This document shows positions 9,941 through 23,860 of a stretch of 64,000 nucleotides of DNA, piece after piece. This DNA comes from Cinclus cinclus (Eukaryota > Chordata > Aves > Passeriformes > Cinclidae): assembly GCF_963662255.1 (NCBI RefSeq), contig NC_085073.1, positions 620,001-684,000 on the forward strand. The letters run 5' to 3'. Each line of letters starts with the position of its first letter. Positions within the stretch are counted from its first letter, which is position 1. The notes under the pieces were generated by a model, which worked only from the letters and a program-made list of their open reading frames with translations, had not been told where the DNA came from and searched no databases. Position numbers and translations under genes: made by a program.

Positions 9941-12900
9941 CACAATGGATCCTTGCTTCTCTTAACCCCTGTGGTGTCACAATGCATCCCATGCCCTTTT
10001 AGGCCACTTGATGTCACAATGAATCATTTGATTCTTGGCCTCCATGGTGGCATAATTGTACCAGGTTTTAATTGGGCCCCATGCTTTCACAATTCATCCC
10101 TGGCCCTTTTAGGCTCATTGGTGTCACAAGGGACCATTAGATTGTTAGCCTCCATTGGGTCACAATGGTTCCTTGCTTCTCTTAACCTCTGTGGTGTCAC
10201 AATGCATTCCATGCCATTTTAGGCCACTTGATGTCACAATGAATCATTTGATTCTTGGCCTCCATGGTGTCATAATGGTTCCTTGTTTCTATTGGGCCCC
10301 ATGCTGTCACAATTCATCCCTGGCCCTTTTACGCCCCCTGGTGTCAAATGGGATCCTGGGATTATTAGCCTCCATTGGGTCACAATGGTTCCTTGCTTCT
10401 CTTAACCCCTGTGGTGTCACAATGCATCCCATGCCCTTTTAGGCCACTTGATGTCAATGAATCATTTGATTCTTGGCCTCCATAGTGACATAATAGATCC
10501 TTGCTTCTTTTGGTCCCCGTGCTGTAACAATCCATCCCTGGCCATCTTAGGCCCCCTGGTGTCACAAGGGATCATTAGATTGTTAGCCTGCATTGGGTCA
10601 CAATGGTTCCTTGCTTCTCTTAGGCCCTGTGGTGTCACAATGCATCCCATGCCCTTTTAGGCCACTTGGTGTTACAATGAATCATTTGAGTCTTGGTCTC
10701 TATTGTGTCATAATATTTCCATGTTATTATTGTGCCCCATGCTTTCACAATTCATCCCTGGCCCTATTGCAACCCCTGGTGTCACAATGGATCATTAGAT
10801 TGTTAGCCTGCATTGGGTCACAATGGTTCCTTGCTTCTCTTAACCTCTGTGGTGTCACAATGCATTCCAAGACCTTTTAGCCCACTTGGTCTTACAATGA
10901 ACCATTTGATTCTTTGCCTTCATGGTGTCATAATGGTTCCTTGCTTCTATAGGTCCCCATGCAGTCACAGTTCATCCGTGGTCCTTTTGCGCCCCCTGGT
11001 GTCAAAAGGGATTCTAAGATTGTTAGCCTGCCTTGGGTCACAATGGTTCCTTGCTTCTCTTAACCCCTGTGGTGCCACAATGCATCCCATGCCCTTTTAG
11101 GCCACTTGATGTCACAATGAATCATTTGATTTTTGGCCTCCATGGTGGCATAATTGTACCAGGTTTTAATTGGGCCCCATGCTTTCACAATTCATCCCTG
11201 GCCCTTTTAGGCCCATTGGTGTCACAAGGGACCATTAGATTGTTAGCCTGCATTGGGTCACAATGGTTCCTTGCTTCTCTTAACCTCTGTGGTGTCACAA
11301 TGCATTCCATGCCATTTTAGGCCACTTGATGTCACAATGAATCATTTGATTCTTGGCCTCCATGGTGTCATAATGGTTCCTTGTTTCTATTGGGCCCCAT
11401 GCTGTCACAATTCATCCCTGGCCCTTTTACGCCCCCTGGTGTCAAATGGGATCCTGGGATTATTAGCCTGCCTTGGCTCACAATGGTTCCTTGCTTCTCT
11501 TAACCCCTGTGGTGTCACAATGCATCCCATGCCCTTTTAGGCCACTTGATGTCACAATGAATCATTTGATTCTTGGCCTCCATGGTGACATAATAGATCC
11601 TTGCTTCTATTGGTCCCCGTGCTGTAACAATCCATCCCTGGCCATTTTAGGCCCCCTGGTGTCACAAGGGATCATTAGATTGTTAGCCTGCATTGGGACA
11701 CAATGGTTCCTTGCTTCTCTATGGCCCTGTGGTGTCACAATGCAACCCATGCCCTTTTAGGCCACTTGGTGTTACAATGAATCATTTGAGTCTTGGTCTC
11801 TATTGTGTCATAATATTTCCATGTTTTTATTGTGCCCCATGCTTTCACAATTCATCCCTGGCCCTATTGCAACCCCTGGTGTCACAATGGATCATTAGAT
11901 TGTTAGCCTGCATTGGGTCACAATGGTTCCTTGCTTCTCTTAACCTCTGTGGTGTCACAATGCATTCCAAGACCTTTTAGGCCACTTGGTCTTACAATGA
12001 ACCATTTGATTCTTTGCCTTCATGGTGTCATAATGGTTTCTTGCTTCTATAGGTCCCCATGCTGTCACAGTTCATCCGTGGTCCTTTTGCGCCCCCTGGT
12101 GTGAAAAGGGATTCTAAGATTGTTAGCCTGCCTTGGGTCACAATGGTTCCTTGCTTCTCTTAACCCCTGTGGTGTCACAATGCATCCCATGCCCTTTTAG
12201 GCCACTTGATGTCACAATGAATCATTTGATTTTTGGCCTCCATGGTGGCATAATTGTACCAGGTTTTAATTGGGCCCCATGCTTTCACAATTCATCCCTG
12301 GCCCTTTTAGGCTCATTGGTATCACAAGGGACCATTAGATTGTAAGACTCCATTGGGTAACAATGGTTCCTTGCTTCTCTTAACCTCTGTGGTGTCACAA
12401 TGCATTCCATGCCATTTTAGGCCACTTGATGTCACAATGAATCATTTGATTCTTGGCCTCCATGGTGTCATCATGGTTCGTTGTTTCTATTGGGCCCCAT
12501 GCTGTCACAGTTCATCCGTGGTCCTTTTGCGCCCCCTGGTGTCAAAAGGGATTCTAAGATTGTTAGCCTGCCTTGGGTCAGAATGGATCCTTGATTCTCT
12601 TAAACCCCTGTGGTGTCACAATGCATCCCATGCCCTTTTAGGCCACTTGATGTCACAATGAATCATTTGATTCTTTGCCTCCATGGCGGCATAATTGTAC
12701 CAGGTTTTAATTGGGCCCCATGCTTTCACAATTCATCCCTGGCCCTTTTAGGCTCATTGGTGTCACAAGTGACCATTAGATTGTTAGCCTCCATTGGGTC
12801 ACAATGGTTCCTTGCTTCTCTTAACCCCTGTGGTGCCACAATGCATTCCATGCCATTTTAGGCCACTTGATGTCACAATGAATCATTTGATTCTTGGCCT

Positions 12901-14113
12901 CCATGGTGTCATAATGGTTCCTTGCTTCTATTGGGCCCCATGCTGTCACAATTCATCCCTGGCCCTTTTACGCCCCCTGGTGTCAAATGGGATCCTGGGA
13001 TTATTAGCCTCCATTGGGTCACAATGGATCCTTGCTTCTCTTAACCCCTGTGGTGTCACAATGCATCCCATGCCCTTTTAGGCCACTTGATGTCACAATG
13101 AATCATTTGATTCTTGGCCTCCATGGTGACATAATAGATCCTTGCTTCTATTGGTCCCCGTGCTGTAACAATCCATCCCTGGCCATTTTAGGCCCCCTGG
13201 TGTCACAAGGGATCATTAGATTGTTAGCCTGCATTGGGTCACAATGGTTCCTTGCTTCTCATAGCCCCTGTGGTGTCACAATGCATCCCATGCCCTTTTA
13301 GGCCACTTGGTGTTACAATGAATCATTTGAGTCTTGGTCTCTATTGTGTCATAATATTTCCATGTTTTTATTGTGCCCCATGCTTTCACAATTCATCCCT
13401 GGCCCTATTGCAACCCCTGGTGTCACAATGGATCATTAGATTGTTAGCCTGCATTGGGTCACAATGGTTCCTTGCTTCTCTTAACCTCTGTGGTGTCACA
13501 ATGCATTCCAAGCCCTTTTAGGCCACTTGGTCTTACAATGAACCATTTGATTCTTGGCCTTCATGGTGTCATAATGGTTCCTTGCTTCTATAGGTCCCCA
13601 TGCTGTCACAGTTCATCCGTGGTCCTTTTGCGCCCCCTGGTGTCAAAAGGGATCATTAGATTGTTAGCCTGCATTGGGTCACAATGGTTCCTTGCTTCTC
13701 TTAACCCCTGTGGTGTCACAATGCATCCCATGCCCTTTTAGGCCACTTGATGTCACAATGAATCATTTGATTCTTGGCCTCCATGGTGGCATAATTGTAC
13801 CAGGTTTTAATTGGGCCCCATGCTTTCACAATTCATCCCTGGCCCTTATAGGCCCATTGGTGTCACAAGGGACCATTAGATTGTTAGCCTCCATTGGGTA
13901 ACAATGGTTCCTTGCTTCTCTTAACCTCTGTGGTGTCACAATGCATTCCATGCCATTTTAGGCCACTTGACATCACAATGAATCATTTGATTCTTGGCCT
14001 CCATGGTGTCATAATGGTTCCTTGTTTCTATTGGGCCCCATGCTGTCACAGTTCATCCTTGGTCCTTTTGCACCCCCTGGTGTCAAAAGGGATCATTAGA
14101 TTGTTAGCCTGCA
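9941..14113 (+). repeat. 31-monomer periodicity, right block
   Basis: This block is the partner of 3,125-7,297. It carries the same extra A (CTTAAACCCC near 12,602), GTCATCATGGTTCG near 12,470, GTCAGAATGG near 12,580 and class C' at 10375. Within it, 10,593-12,132 resembles the first 12-mer copy (1,139-2,678) more than the second: both have CAACCC at the site that reads CATCCC in 4877-5164. Exchange among all three copies is therefore likely. Confidence 0.75.
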
Positions 14114-17100
14114 TTGCGTCACAATGGTTCCTTGCTTCTCTTAACCCCTGTGGTGTCACAATGCATCCCATGCCCTTTTAGGCCACTTGATGTCACAATG
14201 AATCATTTGATTTTTGGCCTCCATGGTGGCATAATTGTACCAGGTTTTAATTGGGCCCCATGCTTTCACAATTCATCCCTGGCCCTTTTAGGCCCATTGG
14301 TGTCACAAGGGACCATTAGGTTGTTAGCCTCCATTGGGTCACAATGGTTCCTTGCTTCTCTTAACCTCTGTGGTGTCACAATGCATTCCATGCCATTTTA
14401 GGCCACTTGATGTCACAATGAATCATTTGATTCTTGGCCTCCATGGTGTCATAATGGTTCCTAGCTTCTATAGGTCCCCATGCTGTCACAGTTCATCCGT
14501 GGTCCTTTTGCGCCCCCTGGTGTCAAAAGAGATTCTAAGATTGTTAGCCTGCCTTGGGTCACAATGGTTCCTTGCTTCTCTTAACCCCTGTGGTGCCACA
14601 ATGCATCCCATGCCCTTTTAGGCCACTTGATGTCACAATGAATCATTTGATTTTTGGCCTCCATGGTGGCATAATTGTACCAGGTTTTAATTGGGCCCCA
14701 TGCTTTCACAGTTCATCCCTGGCCCTTTTAGGCTCATTGGTGTCACAAGGGACCATTAGATTGTAAGACTCCATTGGGTAACAATGGTTCCTTGCTTCTC
14801 TTAACCTCTGTGGTGTCACAATGCATTCCATGCCATTTTAGGCCACTTGATGTCACAATGAATCATTTGATTCTTGGCCTCCATGGTGTCATAATGGTTC
14901 GTTGTTTCTATTGGGCCCCATGCTGTCACAGTTCATCCGTGGCCCTTTTGCGCCCCCTGGTGTCAAAAGGTTATTCTAAGATTGTTAGCCTGCCTTGGGT
15001 CAGAATGGATCCTTGCTTCTCTTAACCCCTGTGGTGTCACAATGCATCCCATGCCCTTTTAGGCCACTTGATGTCACAATGAATCATTTGATTTTTGGCC
15101 TCCATGGTGGCATAATGGTTCCTTGTTTCTATTGGTCCCCATGCTGTCACAATTCATCCCTGGCCCTTTTACGCCCCCTGGTGCCAAATGGGATCCTGGG
15201 ATTATTAGCCTGCCTTGGGTCACAATGGATCCTTGCTTCTCTTAACCCCTGTGGTGTCACAATGCATCCCATGCCCTTTTAGGCCACTTGATGTCACAAT
15301 GAATCATTTGATTCTTGGCCTCCATGGTGACATAATAGATCCTTGCTTCTATTGGTCCCCGTGCTGTAACAATCCATCCCTGGCCATTTTAGGCCCCCTG
15401 GTGTCACAAGGGATCATTAGATTGTTAGCCTGCATTGGGTCACAATGGTTCCTTGCTTCTCTTAGGCCCTGTGGTGTCACAATGCATCCCATGGCCTTTT
15501 AGGCCACTTGGTGTTACAATGAATCATTTGAGTCTTGGTCTCTATTGTGTCATAATATTTCCATGTTTTTATTGTGCCCCATGCTTTCACAATTCATCCC
15601 TGGCCCTATTGCAACCCCTGGTGTCACAATGGATCATTAGATTGTTAGCCTGCATTGGGTCACAATGGTTCCTTGCTTCTCTTAACCTCTGTGGTGTCAC
15701 AATGCATTCCAAGCCCTTTTAGGCCACTTGGTCTGACAATGAACCATTTGATTCTTGGCCTTCATGGTGTCATAATGGTTCCTTGCTTCTATAGGTCCCC
15801 ATGCTGTCACAGTTCATCCGTGGTCCTTTTGCGCCCCCTGGTGTCAAAAGGGATTCTAAGATTGTTAGCCTGCCTTGGGTCACAATGGTTCCTTGCTTCT
15901 CTTAACCCCTGTGGTGTCACAATGCATCCCATGCCCTTTTAGGCCACTTGGTCTTTCAATGAATCATTTCATTTTTGGCCTCCATGGTGGCATAATTGTA
16001 CCAGGTTTTAATTGGGCCCCATGCTTTCACAATTCATCCCTGGCCCTTTTAGGCCCATTGGTGTCACAAGGGACCATTAGGTTGTTAGCCTCCATTGGGT
16101 CACAATGGTTCCTTGCTTCTCTTAACCTCTGTGGTGTCACAATGCATTCCATGCCATTTTAGGCCACTTGATGTCACAATGAATCATTTGATTCTTGGCC
16201 TCCATGGTGTCATAATAGTCCCTTGTTTCTATTGGTCCCCATGCTGTCACAGTTCATCCGTGGTCCTTTTGCACCCCCTGGTGTCAAAAGGGATTCTAAG
16301 ATTGTTAGCCTGCCTTGGGTCACAATGGTTCCTTGCTTCTCTTAACCCCTGTGGTGTCACAATGCATCCCATGCCCTTTTAGGCCACTTGATGTCACAAT
16401 GAATCATTTGATTTTTGGCCTCCATGGTGGCATAATTGTAGCAGGTTTTAATTGGGCCCCATGATTTCACAATTCATCCCTGGCCCTTTTAGGCTCATTG
16501 GTGTCACAAGGGACCATTAGATTGTTAGCCTCCATTGGGTCACAATGGTTCCTTGCTTCTCTTAACCTCTGTGGTGTCACAATGCATTCCATGGCATTTT
16601 AGGCCACTTGATGTCACAATGAATCATTTGATTCTTGGCCTCCATGGTGTCATAATGGTTCCTTGTTTCTATTGGGCCCCATGCTGTCACAATTCATCCC
16701 TGGCCCTTTTACGCCCCCTGGTGTCAAATGGGATCCTGGGATTATTAGCCTGCCTTGGCTCACAATGGTTCCTTGCTTCTCTTAACCCCTGTGGTGTCAC
16801 AATGCATCCCATGCCCTTTTAGGCCACTTGATGTCAATGAATCATTTGATTCTTGGCCTCCATGGTGACATAATAGATCCTTGCTTCTTTTGGTCCCCGT
16901 GCTGTAACAATCCATCCCTGGCCATCTTAGGCCCCCTGGTGTCACAAGGGATCATTAGATTGTTAGCCTGCATTGGGTCATAATGGTTCCTTGCTTCTCT
17001 TAGGCCCTGTGGTGTCACAATGCATCCCATGGCCTTTTAGGCCACTTGGTGTTACAATGAATCATTTGAGTCTTGGTCTCTATTGTGTCATAATATTTCC

Positions 17101-18732
17101 ATGTTATTATTGTGCCCCATGCTTTCACAATTCATCCCTGGCCCTATTGCAACCCCTGGTGTCACAATGGATCATTAGATTGTTAGCCTGCATTGGGTCA
17201 CAATGGTTCCTTGCTTCTCTTAACCTCTGTGGTGTCACAATGCATTCCAAGCCCTTTTAGGCCACTTGGTCTTACAATGAACCATTTGATTCTTGGCCTT
17301 CATGGTGTCATAATGGTTCCTTGCTTCTATAGGTCCCCATGCTGTCACAGTTCATCCGTGGTCCTTTTGCGCCCCCTGGTGTCAAAAGGGATTCTAAGAT
17401 TGTTAGCCTGCCTTGGGTCACAATGGTTCCTTGCTTCTCTTAACCCCTGTGGTGTCACAATGCATCGCATGCCCTTTTAGGCCACTTGATGTCACAATGA
17501 ATCATTTCATTTTTGGCCTCCATGGTGGCATAATTGTACCAGGTTTTAATTGGGCCCCATGCTTTCACAATTCATCCCTGGCCCTTTTAGGCCCATTGGT
17601 GTCACAAGGGACCATTAGATTGTTAGCCTGCATTGCGTCACAATGGTTCCTTGCTTCTCTTAACCCCTGTGGTGTCACAATGCATCCCATGCCATTTTAG
17701 GCCACTTGATGTCACAATGAATCATTTGATTCTTGGCCTCCATGGTGTCATAATGGTTCCTTGTTTCTATTGGGCCCCATGCTGTCACAATTCATCCCTG
17801 GCCCTTTTACGCCCCCTGGTGTCAAATGGGATCCTGGGATTATTAGCCTCCATTGGGTCACAATGGATCCTTGCTTCTCTTAACCCCTGTGGTGTCACAA
17901 TGCATCCCATGCCCTTTTAGGCCACTTGATGTCACAATGAATCATTTGATTCTTGGCCTCCATGGTGACATAATAGATCCTTGCTTCTATTGGTCCCCGT
18001 GCTGTAACAATCCATCCCTGGCCATTTTAGGCCCCCTGGTGTCACAAGGGATCATTAGATTGTTAGCCTGCATTGGGACACAATGGTTCCTTGCTTCTCT
18101 TTGGCCCTGTGGTGTCACAATGCAACCCATGCCCTTTTAGGCCACTTGGTGTTACAATGAATCATTTGAGTCTTGGTCTCTATTGTGTCATAATATTTCC
18201 ATGTTTTTATTGTGCCCCATGCTTTCACAATTCATCCCTGGCCCTATTGCAACCCCTGGTGTCACAATGGATCATTAGATTGTTAGCCTGCATTGGGTCA
18301 CAATGGTTCCTTGCTTCTCTTAACCTCTGTGGTGTCACAATGCATTCCAAGCCCTTTTAGGCCTCTTGGTCTTACAATGAACCATTTGATTCTTTGCCTT
18401 CTTGGTGTCATAATGGTTTCTTGCTTCTATAGGTCCCCATGCTGTCACAGTTCATCCGTGGTCCTTTTGCGCCCCCTGGTGTCAAAAGGGATTCTAAGAT
18501 TGTTAGCCTGCCTTCGGTCACAATGGTTCCTTGCTTCTCTTAACCCCTGTGGTGTCACAATGCATCCCATGCCCTTTTAGGCCACTTGATGTCACAATGA
18601 ATCATTTGATTTTTGGCCTCCATGGTGGCATAATTGTACCAGGTATTAATTGGGCCCCATGCTTTCACAATTCATCCCTGGCCCTTTTAGGCCCATTGGT
18701 GTCACAAGGGATTCTAAGATTGTTAGCCTGCC

Positions 18733-18952
18733 TTGGGTCACAATGGTTCCTTGCTTCTCTTAACCTCTGTGGTGTCACAATGCATTCCATGCCATTTTAG
18801 GCCACTTGATGTCACAATGAATCATTTGATTCTTGGCCTCCATGGTGTCATAATTGTACCAGGTTTTAATTGGGCCCCATGCTTTCACAATTCATCCCTG
18901 GCCCTTTTAGGCCCATTGGTGTCACAAGGGACCATTAGATTGTTAGCCTCCA
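18733..18952 (+). repeat. Chimeric monomer, classes B/A
   Basis: The third subunit and the GGTGTCATAA opening of the fourth are class B, but the sequence then joins the class A core TTGTACCAGGTTTTAATTGG. The switch falls within about 10 bp near 18,850. The neighbouring monomer at 18513 is also mixed, with a class A core followed by an E-type GGGATTCTAAGATTG end. Confidence 0.68.
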
Positions 18953-20340
18953 TTGGGTAACAATGGTTCCTTGCTTCTCTTAACCTCTGTGGTGTCACAA
19001 TGCATCCCATGCCATTTTAGGCCACTTGATGTCACAATGAATCATTTGATTCTTGGCCTCCTTGGTGTCATAATGGTTCCTTGCTTCTATTGGGCCCCAT
19101 GCTGTCACAATTCATCCCTGGCCCTTTTACGCCCCCTGGTGTCAAATGGGATCCTGGGATTATTAGCCTCCATTGGGTCACAATGGTTCCTTGCTTCTCT
19201 TAACCCCTGTGGTGTCACAATGCATCCCATGCCCTTTTAGGCCACTTGGTGTTACAATGAATCATTTGAGTCTTGGTCTCTATTGTGTCATAATATTTCC
19301 ATGTTTTTATTGTGCCCCATGCTTTCACAATTCATCCCTGGCCCTATTGCAACCCCTGGTGTCACAATGGATCATTAGATTGTTAGCCTGCATTGGGTCA
19401 CAATGGTTCCTTGCTTCTCTTAACCTCTGTGGTGTCACAATGCATTCCAAGCCCTTTTAGGCCACTTGGTCTTACAATGAACCATTTGATTCTTTGCCTT
19501 CATGGTGTCATAATGGTTCCTTGCTTCTATAGGTCCCCATGCTGTCACAGTTCATCCGTGGTCCTTTTGCGCCCCCTGGTGTCAAAAGGGATTCTAAGAT
19601 TGTTAGCCTGCCTTGGGTCACAATGGTTCCTTGCTTCTCTTAACCCCTGTGGTGTCACAATGCATCCCATGCCCTTTTAGGCCACTTGATGTCACAATGA
19701 ATCATTTCATTTTTGGCCTCCATGGTGGCATAATTGTACCAGGTTTTAATTGGGCCCCATGCTTTCACAATTCATCCCTGGCCCTTTTAGGCTCATTGGT
19801 GTCACAAGGGACCATTAGATTGTAAGACTCCATTGGGTAACAATGGTTCCTTGCTTCTCTTAACCTCTGTGGTGTCACAATGCATTCCATGCCATTTTAG
19901 GCCACTTGATGTCACAATGAATCATTTGATTCTTGGCCTCCATGGTGTCATAATGGTTCCTTGTTTCTATTGGGCCCCATGCTGTCACAGTTCATCCGTG
20001 GTCCTTTTGCGCCCCCTGGTGTCAAAAGGGATTCTAAGATTGTTAGCCTGCCTTGGGTCAGAATGGTTCCTTGCTTCTCTTAACCCCTGTGGTGTCACAA
20101 TGCATCCCATGCCCTTTTAGGCCACTTGATGTCACAATGAATCATTTGATTCTTTGCCTCCATGGCGGCATAATTGTACCAGGTTTTAATTGGGCCCCAT
20201 GCTTTCACAATACATCCCTGGCCCTTTTAGGCTCATTGGTGTCACAAGGGACCATTAGATTGTTAGCCTCCATTGGGTCACAATGGTTCCTTGCTTCTCT
20301 TAACCCCTGTGGTGTCACAATGCATCCCATGCCCTTTTAG

Positions 20341-22100
20341 GCCACTTGATGTCACAATGAATCATTTGATTCTTGGCCTCCATGGTGTCATAATGGTTCC
20401 TTGTTTCTATTGGGCCTCATGCTGTCACAGTTCATCCGTGGTCCTTTTGCGCCCCCTGGTGTCAAAAGGGATCATTAGATTGTTAGCCTGCATTGGGTCA
20501 CAATGGTTCCTTGCTTCTCTTAGCCCCTGTGGTGTCACAACGCATCCCATGCCCTTTTAGGCCACTTGATGTCACAATGAATCATTTGATTTTTGGCCTC
20601 CATGGTGGCATAATTGTACCAGGTTTTAATTGGGCCCCATGCTTTCACAATTCATCCCTGGCCATTTTAGGCCCATTGGTGTCACAAGGGACCATTAGAT
20701 TGTTAGCCTCCATTGGGTAACAATGGTTCCTTGCTTCTCTTAACCTCTGTGGTGTCACAATGCATTCCATGCCATTTTAGGCCACTTGATGTCACAATGA
20801 ATCATTTGATTCTTGGCCTCCATGGTGACATAATAGATCCTTGCTTCTATTGGTCCCCGTGCTGTAACAATCCATCCCTGGCCATTTTAGGCCCCCTGGT
20901 GTCACAAGGGATCATTAGATTGTTAGCCTGCATTGGGTCACAATGGTTCCTTGCTTCTCTTAGGCCCTGTGGTGTCACAATGCATCCCATGGCCTTTTAG
21001 GCCACTTGGTTTTACAATGAATCATTTGAGTCTTGGTCTCTATTGTGTCATAATATTTCCATGTTTTTATTGTGCCCCATGCTTTCACAATTCATCCCTG
21101 GCCCTATTGCAACCCCTGGTGTCACAATGGATCATTAGATTGTTAGCCTGCATTGGGTCACAATGGTTCCTTGCTTCTCTTAACCTCTGTGGTGTCACAA
21201 TGCATTCCAAGCCCTTTTAGGCCACTTGGTCTGACAATGAACCATTTGATTCTTGGCCTTCATGGTGTCATAATGGTTCCTTGCTTCTATAGGTCCCCAT
21301 GCTGTCACAGTTCATCCGTGGTCCTTTTGCGCCCCCTGTTGTCAAAAGGGATTCTAAGATTGTTAGCCTGCCTTGGGTCACAATGGTTCCTTGCTTCTCT
21401 TAACCCCTGTGGTGTCACAATGCATCCCATGCCCTTTTAGGCCACTTGATGTCACAATGAATCATTTGATTTTTGGCCTCCATGGTGGCATAATTGTACC
21501 AGGTTTTAATTGGGCCCCATGCTTTCACAATTCATCCCTGGCCCTTTTAGGCCCATTGGTGTCACAAGGGACCATTAGATTGTTAGCCTCCATTGGGTCA
21601 CAATGGTTCCTTGCTTCTCTTAACCTCTGTGGTGTCACAATGCATTCCATGCCATTTTAGGCCACTTGATGTCACAATGAATCATTTGATTCTTGGCCTC
21701 CATTGTGTCATAATAGTTCCTTGTTTCTATTGGGCCCCATGCTGTCACAGTTCATCCGTGGTCCTTTTGCACCCCCTGGTGTCAAAAGGGATTCTAAGAT
21801 TGTTAGCCTGCCTTGGGTCACAATGGATCCTTGCTTCTCTTAACCCCTGTGGTGTCACAATGCATCCCATGCCCTTTTAGGCCACTTGATGTCACAATGA
21901 ATCATTTGATTTTTGGCCTCCATGGTGGCATAATTGTACCAGGTTTTAATTGGGCCCCATGCTTTCACAATTCATCCCTGGGCCTTTTAGGCCCATTGGT
22001 GTCACAAGGGACCATTAGATTGTTAGCCTCCATTGGGTCACAATGGTTCCTTGCTTCTCTTAACGCCTGTGGTGTCACAATGCATTCCATGCCATTTTAG
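20341..22100 (+). repeat. 8-monomer repeat, copy 1 (1,760 bp)
   Basis: An 8-mer is duplicated in tandem at offset 1,760 bp. Shared markers include GGGCCTCATGCTGTC (20,41x and 22,17x), CACAACGCATCCC (20,538 and 22,298), CTTGGTTTTACAATG in class D at 20933 and 22693, and CTGACAATG or CTGAAAATG in the following class E. Several substitutions separate the copies. Confidence 0.78.
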
Positions 22101-23860
22101 GCCACTTGATGTCACAATGAATCATTTGATTCTTGGCCTCCATGGTGTCATAATGGTTCCTTCTTTCTATTGGGCCTCATGCTGTCACAGTTCATCCGTG
22201 GTCCTTTTGCGCCCCCTGGTGTCAAAAGGGATCATTAGATTGTTAGCCTGCATGGGGTCACAATGGTTCCTTGCTTCTCTTAGCCCCTGTGGTGTCACAA
22301 CGCATCCCATGCCCTTTTAGGCCACTTGATGTCACAATGAATCATTTGATTTTTGGCCTCCATGGTGGCATAATTGTACCAGGTTTTAATTGGGCCCCAT
22401 GCTTTCACAATTCATCCCTGGCCATTTTAGGCCCATTGGTGTCACAAGGGACCATTAGATTGTTAGCCTCCATTGGGTAACAATGGTTCCTTGCTTCTCT
22501 TAACCTCTGTGGTGTCACAATGCATTCCATGCCATTTTAGGCCACTTGATGTCACAATGAATCATTTGATTCTTGGCCTCCATGGTGACATAATAGATCC
22601 TTGCTTCTATTGGTCCCCGTGCTGTAACAATCCATCCCTGGCCATTTTAGGCCCCCTGGTGTCACAAGGGATCATTAGATTGTTAGCCTGCATTGGGTCA
22701 CAATGGTTCCTTGCTTCTCTTAGGCCTTGTGGTGTCACAATGCATCCCATGGCCTTTTAGGCCACTTGGTTTTACAATGAATCATTTGAGTCTTGGTCTC
22801 TATTGTGTCATAATATTTCCATGTTTTTATTGTGCCCCATGCTTTCACAATTCATCCCTGGCCCTATTGCAACCCCTGGTGTCACAATGGATCATTAGAT
22901 TGTTAGCCTGCATTGGGTCACAATGGTTCCTTGCTTCTCTTAACCTCTGTGTTGTCACAATGCATTCCAAGCCCTTTTAGGCCACTTGGTCTGAAAATGA
23001 ACCATTTGATTCTTGGCCTTCATGGTGTCATAATGGTTCCTTGCTTCTATAGGTCCCCATGCTGTCACAGTTCATCCGTGGTCCTTTTGCGCCCCCTGGT
23101 GTCAAAAGGGATTCTAAGATTGTTAGCCTGCCTTGGGTCACAATGGTTCCTTGCTTCTCTTAACCCCTGTGGTGTCACAATGCATCCCATGCCCTTTTAG
23201 GCCACTTGATGTCACAATGAATCATTTGATTTTTGGCCTCCATGGTGGCATAATTGTACCAGGTTTTAATTGGGCCCCATGCTTTCACAATTCATCCCTG
23301 GCCCTTTTAGGCCCATTGGTGTCACAAGGGACCATTAGATTGTTAGCCTCCATTGGGTAACAATGGTTCCTTGCTTCTCTTAACCTCTGTGGTGTCACAA
23401 TGCATTCCATGCCATTTTAGGCCACTTGATGTCACAATGAATCATTTGATTCTTGGCCTCCATTGTGTCATAATAGTTCCTTGTTTCTATTGGGCCCCAT
23501 GCTGTCACAGTTCATCCGTGGTCCTTTTGCACCCCCTGGTGTCAAAAGGGATTCTAAGATTGTTAGCCTGCCTTGGGTCACAATGGATCCTTGCTTCTCT
23601 TAACCCCTGTGGTGTCACAATGCATCCCATGCCCTTTTAGGCCACTTGATGTCACAATGAATCATTTGATTTTTGGCCTCCATGGTGGCATAATTGTACC
23701 AGGTTTTAATTGGGCCCCATGCTTTCACAATTCATCCCTGGCCCTTTTAGGCCCATTGGTGTCACAAGGGACCATTAGATTGTTAGCCTCCATTGGGTAA
23801 CAATGGTTCCTTGCTTCTCTTAACCTCTGTCTTGTCACAATGCATTCCATGCCATTTTAG
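22101..23860 (+). repeat. 8-monomer repeat, copy 2 (1,760 bp)
   Basis: This is the second copy of the 1,760-bp 8-mer. Its right edge is approximate: beyond about 23,940 the pattern departs (GTCAAATGGG instead of GTCAAAAGGG). It carries private changes such as TGTGTTGTCAC near 22,95x and CTGAAAATG near 22,99x. Confidence 0.7.

Noticed and set aside
18953..18975. Functional SOX or CREB regulatory sites
   Set aside because: The motifs are short, occur by chance in repeated DNA and have no associated gene. They are kept only as variant markers.
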